Positions 6,060 to 12,658 of a stretch of DNA of 16,028 nucleotides are shown piece by piece. Numbering within the stretch: position 1 is the stretch's first letter; the number at the start of each line of letters is the position of its first letter. The DNA lies in contig JBEDUI010000137.1 in assembly GCA_040414495.1 (NCBI GenBank), positions 1 through 16,028 of the forward strand, in the 5' to 3' direction. The stretch comes from DATAVB01 sp040414495 (GTDB taxonomy: Bacteria; Actinomycetota; Actinomycetes; Mycobacteriales; QHCD01). The position numbers were made by a program, and so were the translations under genes. The notes beneath the pieces are model-generated. The model was not told where the DNA came from, made no database searches, and was given only the letters and a program-made list of their open reading frames with translations.

Positions 6060-6809
6060 TCACATCCTCGGCACGAAGTCGTACACGGCCAGCGGTCCGA
6101 GCAACCGGAACCGCACCCGGCCCGCGTATTTCTCGCCGACCTTTTCCACGGCTCGTTCGAACCGTGCCTGCCGGGATTCCTCGACGAGGAAGGCCGTGTC
6201 GATGACGTCGCTGGGGGTTCCGAGTTCGTGCTCCGTGCTCGCCGCGGCGTATCGGTCGAGCGCGCCGTGTATCTGCTGGGCGTCGACCACGCGGCGGCGC
6301 TCCAAGGCCTGCACGATCAGTTCCCCCTGCTGCAGCCGGAGGGGATAGGACGCGTCTTCGCTCAGTTTGCTGATGTCGTCACGCAACCGGGCGATTTCCC
6401 GGTCCTGTGTCAACAGCTCCCGCAACACGGCGTCGTGATCGTATTCTCCGTGCAGTGTGAATTGCACGTGACCGCTCAGTTCCTCGAGCGCGTTCACGAG
6501 TTGGTCCTGGTACGGCTCGAGCATCTCGTCGATCAGCCCTTGTGGACTGTCCACCGCGGCCGCGAACCGCATCGGCAGAATCGTTGTGGTAGCGGCGATC
6601 GAGTCGATGACCTGTTCGTGCGCCAGCAGATCGGAGCGGTTGCCGATCGACCGGCTGCGGGGCAGATCGCCGATGACCGCGGCGAGGTCGCGGTGCTGGA
6701 CCTTCGACACCGCACCGTCCAGCCCGCGCAGTCCGTCCGGGACCGGGGCGTCGGCCGCTACGATTCCGTAGACGTAACAGGCCTGCGCCCCGATTTCGGT
6801 CGTTGTCAT
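6060..6809 (-). CDS. gvpF: Gas vesicle protein GvpL/GvpF family (GvpF position)
   Basis: This is a 249-aa GvpL/GvpF-family protein placed directly after gvpA, the usual gvpF position. It shows CYVYGIVAADAPVPDG near the N terminus, the central HEQVIDSIAATTTILPMRFA block, FTLHGEYDHDAVLREL, and the closing VIDTAFLVEESRQARFERAV...GRVRFRLLGPLAVYDFV. GvpF is known to bind GvpA, probably as a chaperone at the growing vesicle. ATG 6809 overlaps the gvpA stop (ATGA at 6806-6809), indicating tight translational coupling to the shell gene. It is clearly diverged from the gvpL copy in this operon. Confidence 0.93.
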   Translation of the reverse strand: MTTTEIGAQACYVYGIVAADAPVPDGLRGLDGAVSKVQHRDLAAVIGDLPRSRSIGNRSDLLAHEQVIDSIAATTTILPMRFAAAVDSPQGLIDEMLEPYQDQLVNALEELSGHVQFTLHGEYDHDAVLRELLTQDREIARLRDDISKLSEDASYPLRLQQGELIVQALERRRVVDAQQIHGALDRYAAASTEHELGTPSDVIDTAFLVEESRQARFERAVEKVGEKYAGRVRFRLLGPLAVYDFVPRM

Positions 6810-7213
6810 TCGGCTCGCTCCTTCCGCCGTGGGCGACGAGCTCGTTCCGGTTCCCGCTCGTCGTCGCCGTGGATGGCTTCGTCGAATTTGTCTTTTGCGG
6901 CGTCCAGTACGCCGGAGGCCTTTCCCTTGGCACCGTTGTGCGTCATTTCCTCGGTCAATTCCGGAAGGTCTTTGCCGCCATGTGCATACAGGTCGAGGCG
7001 GTTGGTCGCCTCGGCGAAGCGCAGGTATGTGTCGACGCTGGCAATGACAATACGGGCATCAATGGTGAGAATCTCAATTCCGACCAGGGAGACCCGGACG
7101 TATGCGTCAATCACCAGACCCTTGTCGAGAATGAGTTCAATAACGTCGGCCAACCCGCGGTTTGCCGGTCGATCAATGTAACCGCCGGATTGCTGCTGAC
7201 TGGCTACGCTCAT
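6806..7213 (-). CDS. gvpA: Gas vesicle structural protein GvpA
   Basis: This is the main shell subunit of the gas vesicle. Residues 20-72 hold the highly conserved amphipathic core: GLADVIELILDKGLVIDAYV (20-39), RVSLVGIEILTIDARIVIAS (40-59), VDTYLRFAEA. The protein has 135 residues, against about 70 in cyanobacteria. The surplus is a C-terminal extension (73-135) that is strongly charged and ends in a basic stretch rich in R and K; similar tails occur in actinobacterial GvpA. ATG 7213 overlaps the stop of the SRPBCC gene upstream (ATGA at 7210-7213). Unlike many clusters, gvpA is not promoter-proximal but third in the operon. Only one typical gvpA is present. Confidence 0.95.
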   Translation of the reverse strand: MSVASQQQSGGYIDRPANRGLADVIELILDKGLVIDAYVRVSLVGIEILTIDARIVIASVDTYLRFAEATNRLDLYAHGGKDLPELTEEMTHNGAKGKASGVLDAAKDKFDEAIHGDDEREPERARRPRRKERAE

Positions 7214-8340
7214 GCCCGGTGTCCTCTCCCCGTGCTAACCGGTTCGTCTTCAAGTTCGTCGTCCTCGTCGTATTCGTCGGTCTCCTCGTCTGATTCGTCG
7301 TCCGGCTCCTCCTCGTCGTCGTCGTATTCGTCCTCGTATTCGTCGCTGTATTCGTCCTCGTCGCTGTCCTCATCGGAGGGGCGGGATTCTTCTTCCTCGG
7401 ACTCGGCTTCGCCCGGTTTTTCCTCCGACTCGGCTTCGTCCGGTTTTTCCGCTGACTCGGCCACCGCATCCTCGTGCGACCGGGTCACCTCGCCCTCCTT
7501 GATTTCGCCGCGCCAGCCCTCGACTTCCTCGGGGTGCAGGAGCGTCTGGGTCATGACGTGGCGGCGGAAATGCTTGAGTTCCAGTCGGGCCCGTCGACCC
7601 TGGGCCCGCCAGATATTTCCGGTCCGCTCGAAAAATCCCTGCGGGTGGTATTCGAGTACGACCAGGACCCGGGTCAGGTTCGGTGCGAGTTCATGGAAGG
7701 TGACCGCGCCGTCGACGTACCCCTTGGCGCCGGAGGATTTCCACACGATGTGGTCCTCGGGCTCCTGGTCGACGATGGTGGATTCCCAGGTCCGGTGCGA
7801 CCAGAAGACCTGTGCCTTCCACGTGATCTTCGTGTCTTCCTCCTGTTCCGCGCGTTCCACCTTGCGCATGAACGAGGGGAAGTCCTGGAACTGTGTCCAT
7901 TGGTTATAGGCAACCTCGATCGGTACGCCGATATCGATGTATTCGACGATGTTGGTCGCCTTCGCGGCGTTGCCGCCGCCCTTCTTCCCGCCACCGCCAA
8001 AGGCGTTTTTCACTTTGTCGGTCACTCCGCGCAGCCCGCCTTTGAGCGCACCAGCCGCGGGCGATTTCCCTTCGACGGCAGCCTTTCCGCCGTTGATGGC
8101 GGCCTTGAGTCCGGGACCGCCACCGCCGTCGGCGTAGTCGGTGAGGCGCTCGGTCAACCCGTTCACCTTTTCTCCGACCCGGCCGATCGCGTGCTGGGCG
8201 TAGGCACCCGCGAGCTTCTGCGCCTCGGACTTCAAACGGTCCGTGGGCAAATGTTGCGCCGCCTCGACACCCTTTTTGGCAACTTGGCTGGCTTTGTCGA
8301 CTGAATCGACAGAGGCTTTGGAAGTGACTTTCTCAGCCAT
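7210..8340 (-). CDS. SRPBCC-domain protein of the gas-vesicle operon with a long acidic tail
   Basis: This 376-aa protein has three parts. Residues 1-125 are Ala/Lys/Gly-rich and probably helical. Residues 130-265 form an SRPBCC (polyketide-cyclase-like) fold, with NIVEYIDIGVPIEVAYNQWT, FPSFMRKVERAEQ, THE-like VTFHELAPNLTRVLVVLEYH and an LKHFRRHVM helix. Residues about 285-367 are nearly all E, D, S and Y. SRPBCC proteins with this N-terminal layout recur in actinobacterial gvp clusters (the Y/Z genes in Streptomyces), but their function is unknown. The fold can bind hydrophobic ligands. ATG 8340 overlaps the upstream gene by 8 bp. The acidic tail contrasts with the basic tail of the gene before it. 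Involvement in vesicle formation is inferred from position. Confidence 0.85.
   Translation of the reverse strand: MAEKVTSKASVDSVDKASQVAKKGVEAAQHLPTDRLKSEAQKLAGAYAQHAIGRVGEKVNGLTERLTDYADGGGGPGLKAAINGGKAAVEGKSPAAGALKGGLRGVTDKVKNAFGGGGKKGGGNAAKATNIVEYIDIGVPIEVAYNQWTQFQDFPSFMRKVERAEQEEDTKITWKAQVFWSHRTWESTIVDQEPEDHIVWKSSGAKGYVDGAVTFHELAPNLTRVLVVLEYHPQGFFERTGNIWRAQGRRARLELKHFRRHVMTQTLLHPEEVEGWRGEIKEGEVTRSHEDAVAESAEKPDEAESEEKPGEAESEEEESRPSDEDSDEDEYSDEYEDEYDDDEEEPDDESDEETDEYDEDDELEDEPVSTGRGHRA
7247..7480. repeat. Low-complexity tract encoding an acidic tail
   Basis: Imperfect short repeats such as TATTCGTC, GTCCTCGTC and TCGTCGCTG recur. On the minus strand they encode runs of Glu, Asp, Ser and Tyr in the C-terminal tail of the SRPBCC protein. 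Such tracts change length easily by slippage. Confidence 0.7.
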
Positions 8341-8908
8341 CGTCCTCACCTCGCCGGGCGCCGGCACGCGCCCGTTCACTGGTGCGTCGCCGCGTGGTCG
8401 AGCGCTTGGGGGTGCTCGATCCGTTGCGGTCGCGGGTGGATCGTCGGGTCTTGCTCCGGCTGGTCGGTCCGTTGCCGCGAGCGCCGTTGTCGTGCTCTTC
8501 GACATCCGCTTCAGATGCTTCGGGCTCGGCCGCGCCTTGGTCGTCCGTCTCGTGCTCGTCCGCCGTGTCCTCGCCCTGTCCTGGGATCTGGTCCGGTACT
8601 GCGGAGCCCAGCGACGACGCACGGTCGGAGAGTCGTTCGCTCACCGAGTCGATCCGGCTGCTGGCCGCGGCAATCATGGCCGCCTTGCCAGCGTCCATGA
8701 GACCGCCGCGAGCCTGCTCGACGAGCTTGGTCAGTTCGGCATTCGAGCGCACGGCGTCGGTGCCTTGTTTCAGTAACGCGCTGGGGTTTGCCGAAAGCCC
8801 ACGGCCGGCAGCCAGCCCGCCGACCATCAACGCGAGCTTGAGCTTTTTCGTACGGCCCAGCAGGTAGCCTCCCACCAGGGCAAGGCCTGCCTGCGTCTTG
8901 CACTTCAT
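8333..8908 (-). CDS. First gene of the gas-vesicle operon: membrane-anchored protein with charged tail
   Basis: This is a 191-aa protein of unknown function. Residues 7-38 are hydrophobic and Gly-rich, split by RTKKLKL, so they could form two short membrane helices or an amphipathic hairpin. Residues 45-100 are helical and Ala-rich. Residues 112-140 are acidic, and 144-187 are dominated by R, K, S and T (KRSTTRRRTSERARAGARR). Proteins of this design open gvp operons in several actinobacteria, probably the Y-type gene, but I do not assign a name. ATG 8908 is decided by an excellent AAGGAG site 6 nt upstream; longer frames have no support. A SigB-like promoter lies about 140 nt upstream. The basic tail could touch the acidic tail of the next gene's product, nucleic acid or the membrane. 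Confidence 0.8.
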   Translation of the reverse strand: MKCKTQAGLALVGGYLLGRTKKLKLALMVGGLAAGRGLSANPSALLKQGTDAVRSNAELTKLVEQARGGLMDAGKAAMIAAASSRIDSVSERLSDRASSLGSAVPDQIPGQGEDTADEHETDDQGAAEPEASEADVEEHDNGARGNGPTSRSKTRRSTRDRNGSSTPKRSTTRRRTSERARAGARRGEDDG

Positions 8909-9046
8909 CAGTGTCTCCTTAAGGTCCCCCGACGATTCCGCTGGCGCTGGTCGGCTTCCCTGGGCTGACGTCAGCGACGGGAGCCATTCCCTTGGAGGAC
9001 GGGTCGCGTTTGTTGTATCGGCCGGCCAATGCGGAATGGCCTCTAC

Positions 9047-9071
9047 GTACCCAAGCGTTTTTCGGGAAAAC
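9047..9071 (-). promoter_or_regulatory. SigB/SigF-type promoter of the gas-vesicle operon
   Basis: On the minus strand GTTTTC (9071-9066) and GGGTAC (9052-9047) are separated by 13 nt, a near-perfect match to the general-stress sigma consensus (GTTT, 12-15 nt, GGGTA). The predicted transcript starts near 9040, giving a leader of about 130 nt before ATG 8908. The remaining 8909-9230 gap shows no gene. Confidence 0.72.
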
Positions 9072-9198
9072 TCGATCCGCGCAATGTTTGTAGAGCTGCA
9101 AAGCGAAATGCGACAGACCGCGTGAACCTCTAATTCGAATACATCAATGGCTTGTCGATAACGAAGTGCGCGCAATTGTGCGGATTAGTTAGCGACCT

Positions 9199-9224
9199 GC
9201 ACCCCGTGACGTGGGGTGCGTCAC
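9199..9224 (-). terminator. Nested hairpins after the TetR gene
   Basis: GCACCCC (9199-9205) pairs with GGGGTGC (9213-9219). GTGACG (9206-9211) can instead pair with CGTCAC (9219-9224). The structure begins 7 bp past the TetR stop on the minus strand and would separate that transcript from the gas-vesicle promoter. There is no T tract. The two folds exclude each other. Confidence 0.4.
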
Positions 9225-9230
9225 CGCGTC

Positions 9231-9860
9231 CTAGACCCGTTGCACAGAGGAGACCGGCAGCCGGCGACCGAGCAATCGGCCCATGGCATAGCGGGTGCGG
9301 TCGGGGGCGGTGCGGTCGCGATGCAGCCGGAATGTGTGGTTGAGCGCGAGCATCTGCCCGGTCAGCTCGAAGACAATCTGATCCGCGTCGGTGTCGGCCG
9401 GCAGATCGCCGGCGGCGATAGCCACCTGCACGTTCTGACGCAGGTCCCGTTGCCATACCGTGATGAGCCCGATGATGGCTCCCCGGACCGGCCCGGTGCG
9501 GTCGTCGAATTCGCCCGACGCCGCCGCGAAGAAACAGCCTCCGGGGAAGACCTCACGTTCTACATGGGACACCCAGGCCTCGCACAACGCCACCAGCCGG
9601 GGCAGACCCGGCGCGGCGCCCCGGGTGCGGTCGGGCACCTGCTCGGTGAACAGCGCTGCCGCCGCGTCGACCACGGCCAGCTGCAGACCCTGCTTGCTGC
9701 CGAATTGCCCGAGCACACCGGATTTGCTCATGGCCAACTCGTCGGCCAGCCGCCCGATGGTGAGGCCCTCCAGCCCTTCGACCGAGGCGATCGCGACGCC
9801 GCGGGCGAGGATCGCCGCGCGCGTCTGGCGCGCGGCGACGGCGGATCTGCGCGGGCTCAC
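9231..9860 (-). CDS. TetR-family transcriptional regulator
   Basis: This 209-aa protein has a standard TetR DNA-binding domain at residues 12-58, with GLEGLTIGRLADELAMSKSG holding the recognition helix and the LGQFGSKQGLQLAVVDAA segment closing it. The C-terminal part (about 80-209) contains VFPGGCFFAAASGEFDDRTG, seen in one common actinobacterial TetR subgroup, followed by a helical ligand domain. GTG 9860 is preceded by TATAGT (9874-9869) with only 8 nt between, so the mRNA may be leaderless; no ribosome site is visible. It is divergent from the FabH-like gene across a 95-bp gap holding a 28-bp palindrome, so it probably represses both itself and the lipid genes. The ligand is unknown; an acyl-CoA is a reasonable guess. 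Confidence 0.9.
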   Translation of the reverse strand: MSPRRSAVAARQTRAAILARGVAIASVEGLEGLTIGRLADELAMSKSGVLGQFGSKQGLQLAVVDAAAALFTEQVPDRTRGAAPGLPRLVALCEAWVSHVEREVFPGGCFFAAASGEFDDRTGPVRGAIIGLITVWQRDLRQNVQVAIAAGDLPADTDADQIVFELTGQMLALNHTFRLHRDRTAPDRTRYAMGRLLGRRLPVSSVQRV

Positions 9861-9868
9861 GGGGGCAC

Positions 9869-9874
9869 ACTATA
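9869..9874 (-). promoter_or_regulatory. -10 element of the tetR gene
   Basis: The minus strand reads TATAGT at 9874-9869, 8 nt before the GTG start. This spacing predicts transcription beginning at or next to the start codon. The matching -35 region would fall within or beside the operator palindrome at 9890-9917. Confidence 0.4.
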
Positions 9875-9889
9875 GCGACGGTCACGTCG

Positions 9890-9917
9890 TATAAAGTCCG
9901 ACCGTTCGGACGTTATA
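9890..9917. promoter_or_regulatory. 28-bp TetR-type operator palindrome
   Basis: TATAA-A-GTCCGA is separated by CCGT from TCGGAC-G-TTATA: arms of 12 bp with a single mismatch. It sits midway between the divergent TetR and FabH-like genes and touches the + strand -10 (TATAGT, 9914-9919). Its length, symmetry and position fit a site bound by two TetR dimers or one large dimer. Confidence 0.75.
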
Positions 9918-9919
9918 GT
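9914..9919 (+). promoter_or_regulatory. -10 element of the FabH-like/acyltransferase unit
   Basis: TATAGT at 9914-9919 is identical to the -10 of the divergent TetR gene and overlaps the end of the operator palindrome. Transcription would start near 9926, leaving about 30 nt before GTG 9956 with its GAGGGAG ribosome site (9943-9949). No clear -35 is present. Confidence 0.4.
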
Positions 9920-9955
9920 TCCCGGGACAGTTGTTCAGCTTCGAGGGAGCGTGCC

Positions 9956-10897
9956 GTGCCGGGATCCCGCATTTCCGGGTTGGGTTACTACCAGCCCGAA
10001 TCGGTGCTCACCAACGACGAACTGGCCCGCACGGTCGATACCAGCGACGCCTGGATCCGCCAGCGGACCGGGATCGCGACCCGGCACATCGCGCGGACCG
10101 AGACCGTCACCGACATGGCGGCCGCCGCAGGTGGTAAGGCGCTGGCCGCGGCGGGTCTGGTGCCGACGGACGTAGGCATGGTGGTCGTGGCGACGTGCAG
10201 CGCGCTCGACCGCTGCCCGAGCATCGCGACTCAGGTGGCCGGCCGACTGGGAATTCCGGACGCGGTCGGCTTCGATCTGAACAGCGGGTGCGCCGGATTC
10301 TGTACGGCGCTGGCCACCGCCGACCACGCGGTACGCGCCGGCGCCGCGCGGCACGCCCTGGTCATCGGCGCGGAGAAGATGAGCGACGTGACCGACTGGA
10401 CCGACCGTTCCACGTGCGTCCTGCTCGGCGACGGTGCCGGCGCGGCGGTTGTGTCGTATGACCCGCAGCGGCAGGGAATCGGGCCGGTGGTGTGGGGCTC
10501 GGACCCGAGTCAGGGTGATGCCGTAAGGCTGAACGACGCCTGGCAGCCGAGCTTCCGGCAGGAGGGGCGGACCGTCTACCGGTGGGCCACCACGGCGATT
10601 GCGCCGCTGGCCCGCCAGGCCTGCGAACGGGCCGGAATTACGCCGTCCGACCTGGGCGCGATCGTGACCCATCAGGCCAACCTGCGCATTATCGAGGCAA
10701 TCGTGAAGCAGTTGGACGCCGAACATGCCGTGGTCGCCCGCGATGTGGTGGAGTCGGGAAATACGTCGGCCGCCTCGGTGCCGATCGCGCTGGCCAAGCT
10801 GGTCGAACGTGGTGAGGTCAGCCGGGGTGCGCCGACGCTGTTGTTCGGCTTTGGTGGCGGCCTTTCGTGGGCCGGCCAGGTCGTTGAGTGCCCCTAA
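9956..10897 (+). CDS. 3-oxoacyl-ACP synthase III (FabH-like)
   Basis: This is a 313-aa KAS III enzyme, which condenses an acyl-CoA starter with malonyl-ACP. The complete triad is visible: Cys112 in LNSGCAGFC, His239 in VTHQANLRIIEAI and Asn269 in VESGNTSAAS. The N terminus (ISGLGYYQPESVLTNDEL) and the C terminus (LFGFGGGLSWAGQVV) are typical. GTG 9956 follows GAGGGAG by 6 nt. The housekeeping fabH normally lies beside fabD and acpP, which are absent here, so this is probably a paralogue that primes a special fatty acid, lipid or polyketide. It shares a probable operon with a PlsC-like acyltransferase 16 nt downstream and is divergent from a TetR regulator. The starter specificity cannot be read from the sequence. 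Confidence 0.92.
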   Translation: MPGSRISGLGYYQPESVLTNDELARTVDTSDAWIRQRTGIATRHIARTETVTDMAAAAGGKALAAAGLVPTDVGMVVVATCSALDRCPSIATQVAGRLGIPDAVGFDLNSGCAGFCTALATADHAVRAGAARHALVIGAEKMSDVTDWTDRSTCVLLGDGAGAAVVSYDPQRQGIGPVVWGSDPSQGDAVRLNDAWQPSFRQEGRTVYRWATTAIAPLARQACERAGITPSDLGAIVTHQANLRIIEAIVKQLDAEHAVVARDVVESGNTSAASVPIALAKLVERGEVSRGAPTLLFGFGGGLSWAGQVVECP

Positions 10898-10913
10898 GGT
10901 AGAAGGGGAATCG

Positions 10914-11579
10914 GTGCTGTATTTGATCATCCGGCTGGTTTTGACGCCGTTGGCGCGATTTGTGTACCGGCCGAAGATCGTCGGCGCGCACAATGTGCCG
11001 CGGCGCGGCGCCGTCATTTTCGCCAGCAACCATCTGTCCTTTATCGACAGTGTGGTCATCGCGATGACCGCGCCGCGGCGGGTCGTGTTTCTGGCCAAGT
11101 CGGAGTATTTCCAGCGTCGCGGGATTGTGAAACGGCTGCGGCGCTTGTTTTTCGTCGGGATCGGCTCAATTCCGGTCGAACGCGGTACGCATCACGACGC
11201 GCACGCGTCGCTGGTCACCGCGCAGCGGGTGCTGTCCGACGGCAAGGCGTTCGCGATTTATCCCGAGGGCACCCGCTCGCGGGATGGCCGGCTATATCGT
11301 GGCCGGACCGGCGTCGGCTGGCTCGCCCTGACCACCAAGGCCCCGGTCGTGCCGGTCGCGCTCACCGGCACCGAACGGCTGCAACCGGTCGGCCGCCGAT
11401 TCCCCCGGATTCACCGGGTTACCGTGCGTTTCGGTGCGCCGCTGCGCTTCACCAACCGGGAGACCGCCCGCCCGGCCCTGGCCCGCCGGGCCATCACCGA
11501 CGAGATCATGCACGAGATCGCGGAACTGTCCGGTCAGGAACGTTCCCCCGATTACAACGAACCGCCCTCAGCCGCCTGA
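10914..11579 (+). CDS. 1-acyl-sn-glycerol-3-phosphate acyltransferase (PlsC-like)
   Basis: This is a 221-aa PlsC-family acyltransferase, which transfers an acyl chain to lysophosphatidate or a similar acceptor at the membrane. The catalytic NHLSFID box (HX4D, His40-Asp45) and the substrate-binding YPEGTRSRDG (residues 116-125) are intact. FFVGIGSIPVERG and KAPVVPVALTGTE fill the other family blocks. The N terminus (LYLIIRLVLTPLARFVY) is hydrophobic and should anchor it. GTG 10914 is chosen for its AGAAGGGGA site and because the domain starts there; the frame is open further upstream but overlaps the FabH-like gene. It is probably translated from the same mRNA as that gene. Its last 12 bp overlap the end of the convergent prenyltransferase. 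Confidence 0.92.
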   Translation: MLYLIIRLVLTPLARFVYRPKIVGAHNVPRRGAVIFASNHLSFIDSVVIAMTAPRRVVFLAKSEYFQRRGIVKRLRRLFFVGIGSIPVERGTHHDAHASLVTAQRVLSDGKAFAIYPEGTRSRDGRLYRGRTGVGWLALTTKAPVVPVALTGTERLQPVGRRFPRIHRVTVRFGAPLRFTNRETARPALARRAITDEIMHEIAELSGQERSPDYNEPPSAA

Positions 11580-12362
11580 ATTCAGCCGGCTTTTACGGCC
11601 CGCGTAGCTACGCAGCGCGCGCAGGAAGTCAATCTCCCGAAACGCCGGCCAGTACGCGTCGCAGAAATACAGCTCCGAATGCGTGCTCTGCCAGAGCAGG
11701 AAATTCGACGTACGCATTTCGCCGCTGGTACGGATGATCAGATCCGGCTCGGGCTGATCGGCCGTGTAAAGATGCGCGCCGATATCTGAGGCGGCGAAAT
11801 CCTCGGCCACCTGCGCCAGCGACTGCCCGCGTTCGGCTCGTTCGTACAGCAGATCCCGGACCGCCTCGACGACCTCCTGCCGGCCGCCATACCCGATGGC
11901 CAGATTCAAATGCGCGCCGGTGGTGCAGTCCCGGGTAAACTCAACCGCGTCCTTCAATGCCTGGGCCGTGCTGGTGGGAAGGACGTCCAACATGCCGGCG
12001 ACGTGGATCTGCCAGCTCTTGTCGCCCTTCGCGATCCGCTCGGTCACCAGCGTTTCCATGGTCTGCATCAGATAGGCGACCTCGGCATCGCCCCGACGCT
12101 GCAGGTTTTCGGTCGAGCAGACGAAAACGGTGAGGTGTTTGATACCGACACCATTGCACCAGGCCAACGCGTCCTGCAGATGCTCGGCGCCGTATTTGTG
12201 GCCGAGGCTGGGATTGCTCATGCCCACCTGCCGGGCCCAGCGCCTATTGCCGTCCATGATCAGCCCGACGTGTCGCGGCAGCGGACCGGACCCGATCCGC
12301 TGCCGCAACCGGCGCGTGTACATCGCGTACAACGGTGCACTTATTCGCAATGCCAGCCTCAT
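11568..12362 (-). CDS. cis-Prenyltransferase (isoprenyl transferase, UppS / Z-FPP synthase family)
   Basis: This 264-aa enzyme adds isopentenyl diphosphate in cis to an allylic primer. Motifs are HVGLIMDGNRRWAR (residues 31-44, Asp37 binding the diphosphate), TVFVCSTENLQRR (78-90), LNLAIGYGGRQEVVEAV (152-168), and DLIIRTSGEMRTSNFLLWQS (207-226) with ELYFCDAYWPAFREIDFLRA after it. DGNRRWA and the STENLQR wording resemble the short-chain Z-farnesyl diphosphate synthase of mycobacteria (Rv1086) more than long-chain UppS, so the product may be short, but chain length is not certain. ATG 12362 starts the family region; a longer frame upstream has no similarity. It converges on the acyltransferase gene with overlapping ends and lies head-to-head with a regulator fragment. 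Confidence 0.92.
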   Translation of the reverse strand: MRLALRISAPLYAMYTRRLRQRIGSGPLPRHVGLIMDGNRRWARQVGMSNPSLGHKYGAEHLQDALAWCNGVGIKHLTVFVCSTENLQRRGDAEVAYLMQTMETLVTERIAKGDKSWQIHVAGMLDVLPTSTAQALKDAVEFTRDCTTGAHLNLAIGYGGRQEVVEAVRDLLYERAERGQSLAQVAEDFAASDIGAHLYTADQPEPDLIIRTSGEMRTSNFLLWQSTHSELYFCDAYWPAFREIDFLRALRSYAGRKSRLNSGG

Positions 12363-12658
12363 GGACCCGACGCTACAACAAAACCGGTTCCCTGGCCGCC
12401 GAGCGGCTGCTCCCACCGAATTACGTCGGTGCCTGGACCCGAATCGGACGAGTGCTGACCGACGTATACGCGGTGATGCTCGCCATCGACCTGGGCTCAA
12501 GCTCCGACGCTCAACGACTCGCCGCCGATCTCGACCCGTCCAAAATCCCGTCCACTGAACGTCGCGCCCGACACCTACTCGAATTGGCGCGGGGATACCA
12601 CCAGTCCGGAGACAAACTCGCGGTCGTGTATTCGCTTTCACAGGCCGTCGCGCATTAA
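12350..12658 (+). pseudogene. C-terminal remnant of an XRE/TPR-type regulator
   Basis: The frame encodes RIGRVLTDVYAVMLAIDLGS, then AADLDPSKIPSTERRARHLL and ELARGYHQSGDKLAVVYSLS before stopping at VAH. This is the pattern of the C-terminal TPR part of the large actinobacterial helix-turn-helix regulators (IPS-ERRAR-LLELARAY-Q-GD). The N-terminal DNA-binding domain and most of the repeat region are missing, and the usual APE-VR ending is also absent. There is no ribosome site, and the apparent start lies inside the divergent prenyltransferase gene. A broken gene is therefore more likely than a functional small protein. Confidence 0.6.

Noticed and set aside
6228..7181. 317-codon + strand frame across gvpF and gvpA
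   Set aside because: It lies opposite two highly conserved gas-vesicle genes and resembles no family.
6803..7909. 368-codon + strand frame with a poly-Ser stretch
   Set aside because: The Ser run is the antisense reading of the acidic tail codons of the SRPBCC protein.
9935..11098. 387-codon minus-strand frame opposite the FabH-like gene
   Set aside because: The + strand has the full KAS III triad; the antisense frame is Arg/Gly-rich noise spanning two genes and the operator.
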